A DNA stretch of 64,000 bases from positions 1 to 64,000 of the forward strand of contig NZ_FOIN01000004.1 in assembly GCF_900102365.1 (NCBI RefSeq). Reading direction: 5' to 3'. A model generated the notes under the pieces. That model worked only from the letters and a program-made list of their open reading frames with translations. It ran no database searches and had not been told where the DNA came from. Of this stretch, positions 44,388-53,261 are shown piece by piece. This DNA comes from Thomasclavelia cocleata (GTDB lineage: Bacteria > Bacillota_I > Bacilli_A > Erysipelotrichales > Coprobacillaceae). Each line of letters begins with the position of its first letter. Positions within the stretch are counted from its first letter, which is position 1. A program made the translations under genes and the position numbers.

Positions 44388-44996
44388 TTGGTAGAAAGAT
44401 TTAAGAAGTATAGATTAGAACTAAATATAAAAAATAATTATGTAGGTATTTTTTTGTTTGTTCAAACATATACTTTGTTAGTTATATTATCAAAGAAAAT
44501 ATTTGAAACAATAGGAAAATATGAATATAAATTGATTATAGCAATATCTTTTCTCATATATATTTTAGTGTTTATTATAGAAAAGAAAATTTTAGTTATT
44601 TCAATGAATGAATTACTAAGTCTTTTTATAAATGCATTAATGTTGTTATTAAGATCACAGTTTTCGTTTGTAATAGGTGGAATATTTGCAAGTAAGACTA
44701 TTATAAATCAAAATATAGAAAAAATATTAAGTAATAACATAATTGCTGGATTAATATCAATAAGGGGAATAGTGTTAAGACCAATGATTTTTGCTCTTTT
44801 TTCAGCAATAGTATTTATAATAATATCTTTTGGTAATCATTCTACAAATATGTGGTTAACACATATGCAGTATTATATGATTTTTGCGAGTAGTTTTGTA
44901 TTTATGTCAAGAAATGTATTTGTTATATTTATTGCTTTAATTATATTATCATTAGTAAGTTCGTATGTTATTAGATTTATTTTTAAATTAAAATAA
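44388..44996 (+). pseudogene. C-terminal remnant of an acyltransferase 3 family gene
   Basis: 202 codons from a TTG without a good ribosome site. About five hydrophobic segments; FGNHSTNMWLTHMQYYMIFAS (about 148-168) is the conserved C-terminal motif of capsule-type acyltransferases, whose N-terminal half (with the catalytic His motif) is missing. The preceding 500 bases are degraded. Most likely the surviving tail of a broken O-acyltransferase; an intact but unusual small membrane protein is the alternative. Confidence 0.6.
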
Positions 44997-45222
44997 TTAA
45001 TATAATTTGAATAAAAAATAAGAATAGAAATAAATATTTTGCCTAAAAAGTATGTAAAACTTTTTTTCAAAAATGAAGAGGGATTCTATTTGAGATGATT
45101 TATTAGATTCTTCATCAGTTAAACTAGTAAAACTGAATTGATTAAAAGTATCTTTTAAATTGTTAAATATGCTAAAAAAGCACAGTATTAGAACCAATTA
45201 ACTTTAGGATATTGGCATAATG

Positions 45223-45276
45223 AAAAGATTAAGACATGTAGCTTATACACTACAATGATCTTAATCTTTTTGTTTT
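45223..45276 (+). terminator. Strong intrinsic terminator at the end of locus 2
   Basis: AAAAGATTAAGA (45223-45234) pairs with TCTTAATCTTTT (45259-45270), with further inner pairing of CATGTAG and CTACAATG; TTTTTGTTTTTT follows. It closes the polysaccharide region. Confidence 0.85.
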
Positions 45277-46098
45277 TTATAAGAAATTGAATATATGTAA
45301 AAGTGTAATTTAATGCAGTTAATCTTACATTAATAAGTATATCTATATGATGTTTAGGATTTATTTTTTGTATTCCCTCTTTTAAAATATCTATATACTC
45401 TTGCCATTGTTTCGGTTGTTTTGTCAAAAAAGATATTATGTTATAACTGGTTTTCCAGTTGAATAACATTTATCAATTATTGATTTCCAATATTGTTTTG
45501 TTATAAATAAGCACATCCATCTATAACTGATTATAGACTTCACTTATTTTCATTAAAATAAGTCAGCTATTTGATGCTTACAACAAATACAGGCAAGATG
45601 TGAATGACTATTTGCTCATTTTTTATCGAAACTCAAAACAGTTCATTTTATAATTTAAAATGATTTTTACGAAACAGCTACTTAATTTTATAAGTAGTTT
45701 TTTGTTTTATAAAGGGATGGAAAGGGTTATGGAGAAAAAACAGAGAACAATATTATGGTTATCTACTGAAAGTAAAGTGTAAAAGTAGGAGTAAATTTAT
45801 TGAATAAGCAATAAAGTTTGATGCTAGAATAAAAACTGCACTAGGTATGGTAGTGTTTTATATGAAATGCGTAAAGAAGTTAAGGGAACTTATTTTTGTT
45901 CAGCAGAAGGTAATCAATTATGTAGAATAACGTTTATTGTGAACAAAATGATATAATTGAATCAACTATCACTGTTAAACAGTAACTAGCAGTAATTGAG
46001 AGTAGTATTGCATCAATATCATTCCCACTAATATTATAAATGATAAATATATCATTTATTTTTAACTTAATGATATTGGTATTTTTTGTTTGTATATC
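45277..46098. other. Gene-poor, decayed region
   Basis: No intact gene. Minus-strand fragments around 45280-45540 and plus-strand fragments from 45729 to about 46000 look like former coding sequence. A small terminator (CTACTTA/TAAGTAG then TTTTTT, 45678-45703) precedes GGGATGGAAAGGG and ATG 45729, which opens only 17 codons before TAA 45782. A palindrome AAATGATA/TATCATTT lies near 46040. Confidence 0.45.
45678..45703 (+). terminator. Small intrinsic terminator
   Basis: CTACTTA, loop ATTTTA, TAAGTAG, then six T. It lies in a decayed stretch just ahead of a ribosome site and a truncated frame. Confidence 0.55.
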
Positions 46099-47733
46099 TT
46101 ATTTTTCCTGCCATTCAATTTCAATATTTTTTTGATAATGTGCAAGTCCTATATATATAATTTTTCCACTTATTTCTGTATCATACTTTCTATCTTTGAT
46201 TTGTTCCACTGCTGTCTTTGCTAGTTCTTTTAAATCTGGATTACTGTCTTTTGCATACTTAAATTCCAGGATATAAGATACCTGATTTTCTTTCCTGGCT
46301 TTTAAAATAATATCACATCTTCCCTTTCCTGCTTCTCTATTACTTATTATCTTATAATCATGACACAGCCATGCACACATTCCTAATGCCATCATATGAT
46401 AACTGTTTTCATCTTTTAAATCATGATATGATGGCAATGTTAGTAAAATTCTTTGGTATTTATCTTTGAAATCTTCTTTTTTTCTACGTTTTAAAGCACT
46501 AAACATAGTAAATAGATCAGTTCCTGCAACTTTTAAATAATGTGCAGTTAGTTTTTGAAATTCCTGCTGCACTTCCTGATTTGGAACTTTGATTACATAT
46601 AAGCCTTCTTGATTTGATATAATTTTAGAAATTGTTAAATATCCAGCATTTACCAAAAGTCCCCACAGGCTTGATGTTGAATTCATTTCAAAAAAACTCG
46701 TTTCCATTCTTACCAGTGTTTCCAGTTTTCCTGTCTGGATAAGTTCCTCATATCCTCTGTTAAATGCATCATCACTGCTTTCCATCGCTTTTTTTATCAT
46801 TTCATTACTGCTTGTATTTATCCAGTATGGCTCTAAAACTTTTCTTGATGCATAATTTAATACCGACCATGGATCATAAATTTCATTGTTTCCAAAATGA
46901 TAGCCATTAAACATTGACTTTACTTCACTGTTTAATGACATATCATAGTATTCTAATGCTTCTTTTGTTTCTTCTTCTGTAAATCCAAAATACTGAGCAT
47001 ATTCAGGATCTTTTACTGTACATACAACTAGATTGTTTAAATCACTAAAGATATTTTCTTTTGCAACTCTTTGAATTCCAGTCATCATTGCATACTGTAA
47101 ACTGGTAGATGTTTTTAAGGCATTATGGAGGATAGAAGATAAGCCATCTCGTATTTCTTCATAAAAGCCGCCTAAATGGGCTTCAATAAATGGGGTGTCA
47201 TATTCATCTATAAATATCATTACCTTTTTGTTGTAATATTTTTCTAGAATTCTCATTAAAAAAGCCAAACTGTCGCTAATATGTTTCAATTCTATTTTTT
47301 CATTAGTAAGTCCATGAATAATAGTTTCATAATCATAAGTTTCCAATCTTGTTAAGTTTTTAAAAATAAAATCGTAGTCATTATATAAGCTCCTAAAATA
47401 AGATTTAATATGTTTTGTAACTATGTCTTTATCTCCTTTTGCATCTGCAAAAGAAATAAAAACAGTAGGGTATTGATTCATTTCAGAAACATATTCAGTA
47501 TTGATAATTTTTGTATTTTTAAACAACTTTTTAGAATTCTTCGTAATATCAAAAAACTCTGCCATCATTGATATATTAATTGTTTTACCAAATCTTCTTG
47601 GTCTTGTAATTAATGTGACTTCATTTCCACGTTCTAAAAAGTCTTTTATCATTAAAGTTTTATCAACAACATAATAGTTTTCATTCCTTAGTTTTTCATA
47701 ATCTTTTAATCCAACTGGAATCCTTTTTTTCAT
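46099..47733 (-). CDS. AAA-ATPase-like protein with PD-(D/E)XK nuclease domain
   Basis: 544 residues from ATG 47733 (AAAGGGTGG five bases upstream; a GTG at 47742 overlaps that site). The N-terminal AAA-ATPase-like domain (AAA_34 type) has KRIPVGLKDYEKLRNENYYVVDKT, the modified P-loop ITRPRRFGKT near 41-50 and the Walker B-like MIFIDEYDTPF near 175. The C-terminal PDDEXK_9-like nuclease part has GRCDIILKA and YILEFKYAKD (about 473-500). This family is abundant in gut Firmicutes and Bacteroidetes, with no settled function; mobile-element or defence roles are often guessed. Its base composition is less AT-rich than its neighbours. Confidence 0.88.
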   Translation of the reverse strand: MKKRIPVGLKDYEKLRNENYYVVDKTLMIKDFLERGNEVTLITRPRRFGKTINISMMAEFFDITKNSKKLFKNTKIINTEYVSEMNQYPTVFISFADAKGDKDIVTKHIKSYFRSLYNDYDFIFKNLTRLETYDYETIIHGLTNEKIELKHISDSLAFLMRILEKYYNKKVMIFIDEYDTPFIEAHLGGFYEEIRDGLSSILHNALKTSTSLQYAMMTGIQRVAKENIFSDLNNLVVCTVKDPEYAQYFGFTEEETKEALEYYDMSLNSEVKSMFNGYHFGNNEIYDPWSVLNYASRKVLEPYWINTSSNEMIKKAMESSDDAFNRGYEELIQTGKLETLVRMETSFFEMNSTSSLWGLLVNAGYLTISKIISNQEGLYVIKVPNQEVQQEFQKLTAHYLKVAGTDLFTMFSALKRRKKEDFKDKYQRILLTLPSYHDLKDENSYHMMALGMCAWLCHDYKIISNREAGKGRCDIILKARKENQVSYILEFKYAKDSNPDLKELAKTAVEQIKDRKYDTEISGKIIYIGLAHYQKNIEIEWQEK

Positions 47734-48037
47734 ATGTTCCACCCTTTCTTTTGGTTCTATTATGACATAGATATATAATTCTGGTGTGTTTAAATTTCTT
47801 AAACAATTTTATTTACTATGATTTAATATATTCTTTATTGTTAGAAGTTTTGCTGTTTGTTATAATTTTAACTATTTTCATTCGACTATTCTAGTTTTTC
47901 TTAGAAAATATTGTTTTTGTGGTATTAAAGTAATGCTTTAGTTGTAGAAAAATAGGGTATTTATAATAATTATGAGAGAATAGAGGTGATGTATTTATAG
48001 CATTGGATTCTACAATAGTATAAAAATATTTAAGTTA
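47734..48037. other. Intergenic region, no gene seen
   Basis: AT-rich spacer upstream of the AAA-ATPase-like gene. No coding frame or recognisable site beyond short A/T tracts. Confidence 0.5.
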
Positions 48038-48077
48038 AAAAATCCCTATCTGTGGTAATTATTAGATGGGGATTTTT
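48038..48077 (-). terminator. Terminator of the agr kinase/regulator operon (bidirectional)
   Basis: AAAAATCCCTATCT / AGATGGGGATTTTT, 14 pairs with one U-G, 12-base loop. T runs flank both sides; on the minus strand it lies just after the kinase gene. Confidence 0.85.
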
Positions 48078-48167
48078 GTGACTTTTTGAATTTTGTTATG
48101 TATGAAAAACCATGTTGATTTGGTTTACTATTTAAATAGCTAAATTGCAGATGTACTTTTAAGTATT

Positions 48168-49439
48168 TTATAGTTTTAGAGATCGTTTGCTTTTACTAGA
48201 TGCTTTTATAGGCACTTTAATCATACACTTATAAAATAAATCATCATGATCAATTGTTAATATACCTTTGTATTGTCTAATAATACCTTTAACATTCATT
48301 AATCCAATTCCATGATTTTGCTTATCTTTTTTAGAAGTAACAGCACCATCTTTAAGAATACTGTTAGAATTATAAGTATTTTTAATAATGATAGTAGTAT
48401 ATTGTTGATCTTGATAAATATGAATAATGATCTTTTTATAATCAGAATTTATGTTTTCGATTGCATTATCTAATAAATTTCCAATTACAATAAAGAAATC
48501 TATTGTATCAAATGGAGTTATCTCCATTTGATTAGTAACAATTAGTTCAATTCCATATTTATCTATTTTATCTTTATAATAATTTAAAATAAAACTGAAT
48601 TCTTTATTACTAATATCATAGATATTCTTTAAATTAGTTTCATTTAATTTCTCTTTTAAATATATAAGAGCTTTTTGTGGATTATCATTTTGGATACAAT
48701 ATATTGTAGATAATAAAATATGATTTAAATCATGTTTGATTTTCTTGATTTTTTTATCATTATTAATAATATTTTGATAATTATCTTTTTGATGCTGTAA
48801 TTCCAATTCTAAAAGGTGTTTCTCTTTTTGATATTTTAAATATTCATTAAAAATACAAAATACAACAATTGATAAAATCATTATAATAAGTAATCCAAAA
48901 ATAATATTAGGTGATAAAGAAACTGTTTCAAAGATAATATCAAATAACTCAACATGAATAATAATCAAGCATGCTAGAACAATATTAATATACCAAAGTG
49001 TTTTACTAGCCTGATGCTGATATTTTTTAATTGTTTTAGAGATATAATATGCACTTATAAAATATATTATTTTTGAAACAATAGCTGTTTCTATTGTAAT
49101 ACCAGGATAATTATTATAATAGACAATCTTACTAATAAAAATAGCTAAAGAATTAGAAAAAGTCAAGATTACCCAAACCATAAAAGCATTAAAGATATTG
49201 ACGGAGTAACTGCTTTTACTAGTCAAAGAAGCAAAGAGATAATAAAGCATAATATCAATAATTATAAAGATATTATTATTAATATGATAAATATCATATA
49301 GAGTCACTAGTAAATATGATAAAGCTGTAAAAAGAATAATGTATATGTAGCGATGCTCATAATCTTTATTGGATAATTTATCGATAAAATAAATACCAAT
49401 AAATGATTCAGTTATATTTATTATTTGATTTAATATCAT
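48168..49439 (-). CDS. agrC: AgrC-like sensor histidine kinase (GHKL family)
   Basis: 423 residues. The N-terminal half has about six or seven transmembrane segments, the usual peptide-sensing part of AgrC. The C-terminal half is cytoplasmic: KKIKHDLNHILLS near 233 with the phospho-accepting His, GNLLDNAIEN near 316 (N box) and KQNHGIGLMNVKGII near 376 (G box). It senses an autoinducing peptide and phosphorylates the response regulator encoded just upstream, with which it overlaps by four bases. Both are transcribed away from agrB and the peptide gene. Confidence 0.85.
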   Translation of the reverse strand: MILNQIINITESFIGIYFIDKLSNKDYEHRYIYIILFTALSYLLVTLYDIYHINNNIFIIIDIMLYYLFASLTSKSSYSVNIFNAFMVWVILTFSNSLAIFISKIVYYNNYPGITIETAIVSKIIYFISAYYISKTIKKYQHQASKTLWYINIVLACLIIIHVELFDIIFETVSLSPNIIFGLLIIMILSIVVFCIFNEYLKYQKEKHLLELELQHQKDNYQNIINNDKKIKKIKHDLNHILLSTIYCIQNDNPQKALIYLKEKLNETNLKNIYDISNKEFSFILNYYKDKIDKYGIELIVTNQMEITPFDTIDFFIVIGNLLDNAIENINSDYKKIIIHIYQDQQYTTIIIKNTYNSNSILKDGAVTSKKDKQNHGIGLMNVKGIIRQYKGILTIDHDDLFYKCMIKVPIKASSKSKRSLKL

Positions 49440-50110
49440 GACAAATACCTCTGTAAAAATAAATGATATTTATTTTTACCAATAGAAATTATTTTATCAT
49501 TATACATGATAATTTTTTTTCGATCATACACTTTTACATATTCAAGATTTACATAGTAAGATTTATTGATATGAAAAAATTTGTTGGATTGAATCATCAT
49601 CATTATTTCTTTTAATGATTTACGAACCTGGAATAATTCATTAATTGTATAAATAGTTGTTATATGATCAGTTGTTTCACAAAATAAAATATCGTTTATC
49701 TTTATTTTTACTTTTCCTTGTTTTATTTTTAAAATTAAATATTTATTTTTTTCATCAATTAAATTAAAAACTGCTTTTAATGTATAAGATAATTCTTTAT
49801 TCATTTGACTTTTTCTAATAAAGTCAAATGGATGAACTTTAAAGGAATCAAATACTAAATGCTCCATATTAGTTATAAAGATAACTATAGTATTATTTGA
49901 TAAAGTTGTTGCAAATTGAATTCCATTAATAGATGGCATATCAATATCTAAAAAGATAAGATCCTGGTTTATTAAATCTTTTATTTGTAAAGGGTCATTG
50001 CAACATTGAATCTTTACTTCATGTTTATTTATTTGACAATAATTATTAATTAAAGAAAAAATATAATTAAGGTCTTGTTGATTATCATCAATAATTGTAA
50101 TATTATACAT
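49436..50110 (-). CDS. agrA: AgrA-like LytTR response regulator
   Basis: 224 residues. Receiver domain (1-120): IIDDNQQD with the acidic pair at 8-9, and FLDIDMPSING near 53-63 carrying the phosphorylated Asp. LytTR DNA-binding domain (about 130-224): IKINDILFCETTDHITTIYT, VRKSLKEIM and FFHINKSYYVNLEYVKVYDRK. Ribosome site GGGAGGTGG, nine bases before the ATG. It should activate the agr genes and other targets. Only about 97 bases separate it from agrB on the other strand, so the shared control region is short. Confidence 0.88.
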   Translation of the reverse strand: MYNITIIDDNQQDLNYIFSLINNYCQINKHEVKIQCCNDPLQIKDLINQDLIFLDIDMPSINGIQFATTLSNNTIVIFITNMEHLVFDSFKVHPFDFIRKSQMNKELSYTLKAVFNLIDEKNKYLILKIKQGKVKIKINDILFCETTDHITTIYTINELFQVRKSLKEIMMMIQSNKFFHINKSYYVNLEYVKVYDRKKIIMYNDKIISIGKNKYHLFLQRYLS

Positions 50111-50207
50111 ATAAGTAGACCACCTCCCTCATTCATTTTAACATATTTTGAGATATTTTGTTGAATGGAAACATGGTAACTTAAAAAATAATTTAAAGGA
50201 GAGTTTT

Positions 50208-50777
50208 ATGATACATACACTTAGTCAATACATTACAAATTATTTGATTAAACATAAAATAATAGATCAAGAAACAGAAATTTATGAATATGGGTTTGAA
50301 TTAATGATTTCAACCTGGATTGGGACAATCTTGGTTTTAATCATTGGCAGTTTTACAAATCATTTTTTAGATGCTGTTATTTATGAATGTGTGTTTAGAT
50401 TTACTCGTATTTATACAGGTGGGTATCACTGTAAAACATATACTAAGTGTATTTTATCATATGTATTCTTTTTTATAATTTTTATCTTCTTATTTCCTTA
50501 TTTTAGTAATATATCTTTTTATAGTATATTAGCTGTATGTTTACTTAATCTTCTTATTGTAATGCTTTTATGTCCTGTTGATCATCAAAATAAGAGATTA
50601 TTAGAAGATGAAAAAAGGCGCTTTAAGAAAAAAAGTATTTTTAGAATGTTCATATTAGATCTGGTAATTATTTTATTACCAATTTTAAATATTAATAGGA
50701 TTGTTATTATTTTATATAGTATTATTGTAATTGATACACTAATTTTTTTAGGTTATCTTGAAAATAGATTTTTATAA
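50208..50777 (+). CDS. agrB: AgrB-like peptide-processing membrane protease
   Basis: 189 residues from ATG 50208 (AAAGGAGAG upstream); a longer frame from 50148 lacks a ribosome site and family sequence. Several membrane helices. YTGGYHCKTYTKC (69-81) holds His74 and Cys81, the catalytic pair, at the same seven-residue spacing as His77 and Cys84 of staphylococcal AgrB. It cuts the AgrD precursor at its C-terminal side and forms the cyclic peptide. The precursor gene follows 90 bases downstream. Confidence 0.9.
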   Translation: MIHTLSQYITNYLIKHKIIDQETEIYEYGFELMISTWIGTILVLIIGSFTNHFLDAVIYECVFRFTRIYTGGYHCKTYTKCILSYVFFFIIFIFLFPYFSNISFYSILAVCLLNLLIVMLLCPVDHQNKRLLEDEKRRFKKKSIFRMFILDLVIILLPILNINRIVIILYSIIVIDTLIFLGYLENRFL

Positions 50778-50866
50778 TCTTGCGTTATATTCCAATTGTT
50801 TTACGTCAACTAACTTGTAGATGATTATTAAATATAATAGAATTATTTTACAAGGAGGATAGGGAT

Positions 50867-51007
50867 ATGAAAAAAATGTATAATAAGCTTTTGACATTAG
50901 TGGCTTCATCAGCTTTTATTTTAGCCATTCAAGCAGTAAATGCTGCTTCAAGAGAACATATATATCAAGGTGAAGAACCAGAAACTCTTAAAAAATATAA
51001 AAAATAA
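50867..51007 (+). CDS. agrD: AgrD-like autoinducer peptide precursor, cysteine-free
   Basis: 46 residues, directly after agrB, with AAGGAGG correctly spaced before the ATG. It has the three-part AgrD layout: an amphipathic N-terminus (MKKMYNKLLTLVASSAFILA), a short core (about AASREHIY, 27-34), and a charged tail (QGEEPETLKKYKK) like the P-E-x-L-K tail AgrB recognises. There is no Cys, so a thiolactone is impossible; Ser29 is the only Ser in the core and could form a lactone, as in S. intermedius. The exact ring is inference. A terminator follows six bases after the stop. Confidence 0.78.
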   Translation: MKKMYNKLLTLVASSAFILAIQAVNAASREHIYQGEEPETLKKYKK

Positions 51008-51012
51008 TAAGA

Positions 51013-51046
51013 TAAACCAAGGTTATTGCTCCTTGGTTTATTTTTT
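51013..51046 (+). terminator. Bidirectional terminator between agrD and patB
   Basis: TAAACCAAGG, loop TTATTGCT, CCTTGGTTTA, then TTTTTT. It overlaps the last bases of the convergent C-S lyase gene. Confidence 0.88.
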
Positions 51047-52220
51047 AAGCAAATTCTGTTTTTAAACGCTCCAGAGCTTCTAAAAGAACTGAAGTTGGAC
51101 AAGCAATATTAATTCTTTCAAAACCTTCGCCTTCCTGACCAAAAATATAGCCTTCATCTAAATATAAATCAGCATTAATCATTTTCTTTTCCAAATCCTT
51201 AAAATCGTAGCCATAGCTTCTAAAATCTAACCAGGTTAAATAAGTGCCTTGTAAAGGATAGACTTTAATCTTAGGTAAATTTAGGTTTATGAAATCTACT
51301 AATATTTGATAATTTTTATTAATCAATAGTTTAAACTCTTCTAACCAGTCCACACCTCTATTATAGGCTAATATAGTGGCTTCATAAGCAATTGTATTTA
51401 AACTATGAAAACTTCTTTTTTCTTGTTGTAAAATAAATTTATCTTTTAAAAGAGGATTTTTAATAATAATATTTGATCCTTGTAATCCTGCTAGATTAAA
51501 ACTTTTACTAGGAGCAGTGCAAGTAATTGTAATATCAGCAACTCTATCATTTAAAGTGGCGATTGGATAATGTTTAAAGCCAGGCATAATTAAATCCTGA
51601 TGAATTTCATCACTAACAATAATAAGATTATTATCCAAACATATTTTTGCAATCTTTTCTAGTTCTTCTTTTTGCCAAACACGACCTATAGGGTTATGAG
51701 GATTGCATAAGATTAACATTGTATTATTAGGATCTTTAGCAAGATTTTTAAATTTGTTAAAATCAATTGTATAACTAGTATCTTGATTAATTAGTGGGCA
51801 CTTAATGATTTGTCGTTCATTTGTTTCAATAGCCTGATAAAAAGGATGATATACTGGTGTGAAAATAATTACACCTTCATTTTTATTTGTAAAGGCTACT
51901 ACAGAATCAAATAATGCAGGTACTATACCATTTGATATCACAATCCAATCTTTTTCGATTTTATAATCATGTCTATTTAACATCCAGTCTTTTACAGCTT
52001 GATAATATTTATCAGTTGGGTTTGTATATCCTAAAACAACATCATTATTTAAAAATTCAATTAAACCATCTTTAATTTCAGGAGCTAAAGGAATGTCAAC
52101 ATCAGCTACTGATAATGGCACGATATGATTAGGAACATTAGGATTAGCCTTTTTCATTATATCCCACTTACTAGAACCCTTATTGTTACGATTAATTATA
52201 GTTTCAAAATCATATTTCAT
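51045..52220 (-). CDS. PatB/MalY-type PLP-dependent C-S lyase (cystathionine beta-lyase)
   Basis: 391 residues, full length for the MalY/PatB group of fold-type I enzymes. NHIVPLSVADVDIPLAPEIKDGL near 31-53, GYTNPTDKYYQAVKDWM, CNPHNPIGRVW near 170, SDEIHQDL near 199, and TAPSKSFNLAGLQ near 233-245 with the PLP Lys. It cleaves cystathionine or cysteine to pyruvate, ammonia and a thiol, and some members also aminotransfer. The N-terminal KWDIMKKANP and VADVD pattern distinguishes it from ordinary aspartate aminotransferases. Convergent with agrD. Confidence 0.88.
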   Translation of the reverse strand: MKYDFETIINRNNKGSSKWDIMKKANPNVPNHIVPLSVADVDIPLAPEIKDGLIEFLNNDVVLGYTNPTDKYYQAVKDWMLNRHDYKIEKDWIVISNGIVPALFDSVVAFTNKNEGVIIFTPVYHPFYQAIETNERQIIKCPLINQDTSYTIDFNKFKNLAKDPNNTMLILCNPHNPIGRVWQKEELEKIAKICLDNNLIIVSDEIHQDLIMPGFKHYPIATLNDRVADITITCTAPSKSFNLAGLQGSNIIIKNPLLKDKFILQQEKRSFHSLNTIAYEATILAYNRGVDWLEEFKLLINKNYQILVDFINLNLPKIKVYPLQGTYLTWLDFRSYGYDFKDLEKKMINADLYLDEGYIFGQEGEGFERINIACPTSVLLEALERLKTEFA

Positions 52221-52496
52221 ATGTTTACCTCCATTGTTAAGTATTAATTTACTACATCTATAAATAATGTCAATAAAAAGATTTTTTAGCCAGATTAAGT
52301 TTTAAAATTATGTATATTAATAATCTGTTATATATTTTATCACTTTTAGATTAATTACTTGATTTTTAACAACTTTAACATAAATCTTGATATTTTGTAT
52401 ATATTTTTATGAGTAGATGGTTAAAAAGGGTTTGTAATAAAGATAGTAAAATGGATATACTAAGATTAAATGTAAAAAATGATAGGTGATTATAGT
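52221..52496. other. Divergent intergenic region
   Basis: AT-rich; presumably holds the patB promoter on the minus strand and that of the membrane-protein gene on the plus strand. I could not pick convincing boxes. Confidence 0.4.
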
Positions 52497-53138
52497 ATGG
52501 ATAATAAGAGAGCTTATAAATGTACGTTAAAAATATTTATTGTGATATATGTAATAACTTCAATAATTGGATTTTATATAAATTATGTAAATAATGATTC
52601 TACGGCTTTATTTATGGGAGTTGTTGCATTAATAACACCGTGGATAATTCCTGGTATATTTAAATTGTTTAAATTAACAGCGACAGATGAAATATATATA
52701 ATTAATTTAGTTTTTATTTATTTTGCTTCATTGATTGGAAGCTGTTTTAATGGATATAGTCTTCCATTTTTTGATAAAGCATTGCACTTTTCAAGTGGAA
52801 TCTTTGCATCGTTATTAGCTGTAATTTTATTTTGTAAGATTAAAAAGGAAAAAAGAATAAATAAAATTAAAGATTATTATTTATTTATATTATTTGTTAA
52901 TAATACAAATCTTGCAATTGCTATGTTGTGGGAGCTTTATGAATATATGATGTTAATTTTATTTAATAATGATTGTATCAATCACTATAAAACAGGGGTT
53001 CATGATTCTATGAGTGATATGATTTGTGCACTAATAGCAGGGATAATTGTACTTGGTTTGATTCATCGGTATCATAAATTTGGGAAAAATAGTTTTTTAT
53101 TAAAATTATGTGAAAATTTTTATGATCAAAATTATTAA
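52497..53138 (+). CDS. Multi-pass membrane protein, DUF2238-like
   Basis: 213 residues from ATG 52497, six bases after AGGTGA; ATG 52479 lies before that site. About six hydrophobic segments. FFDKALHFSSGIFASLL (about 90-106), WELYEYMML and TGVHDSMSDMICALIAGIIVLG (about 169-190) follow the D-K-x-x-H, E-x-x-E and D-x-x-x-D spacing of the DUF2238/YjdF-type proteins, whose function is unknown. The conserved acidic and His residues inside membrane segments suggest metal or lipid handling. Single gene, no partners apparent. Confidence 0.6.
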   Translation: MDNKRAYKCTLKIFIVIYVITSIIGFYINYVNNDSTALFMGVVALITPWIIPGIFKLFKLTATDEIYIINLVFIYFASLIGSCFNGYSLPFFDKALHFSSGIFASLLAVILFCKIKKEKRINKIKDYYLFILFVNNTNLAIAMLWELYEYMMLILFNNDCINHYKTGVHDSMSDMICALIAGIIVLGLIHRYHKFGKNSFLLKLCENFYDQNY

Positions 53139-53155
53139 TAGGGGGATATCTAGAA

Positions 53156-53170
53156 GTTACAATATGTAAC
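53156..53170. promoter_or_regulatory. Palindrome upstream of nrdA, possible operator
   Basis: GTTAC-AATAT-GTAAC, a perfect 5-5-5 inverted repeat 92 bases before the nrdA ATG. NrdR boxes also have an ATAT-containing centre, but their ACAC/GTGT arms are not present, and no second box is seen at the usual distance. Confidence 0.35.
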
Positions 53171-53261
53171 TAATAGATATTTTATTTTGGGTAATAAAGA
53201 AGCATATTAATTGAGGCAATTAATTTATCTATGTTAGAATGGCAACTAAGGACGTGAGAAG

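Noticed and set aside
45188..45469. 93-codon minus-strand frame
   Set aside because: Its C-terminal third is the reverse reading of a strong plus-strand terminator; the rest looks like a fragment of decayed coding sequence without a recognisable family.
53156..53170. NrdR box
   Set aside because: Only one palindrome, with GTTAC/GTAAC arms rather than the ACAC/GTGT arms of NrdR boxes, and no second box.
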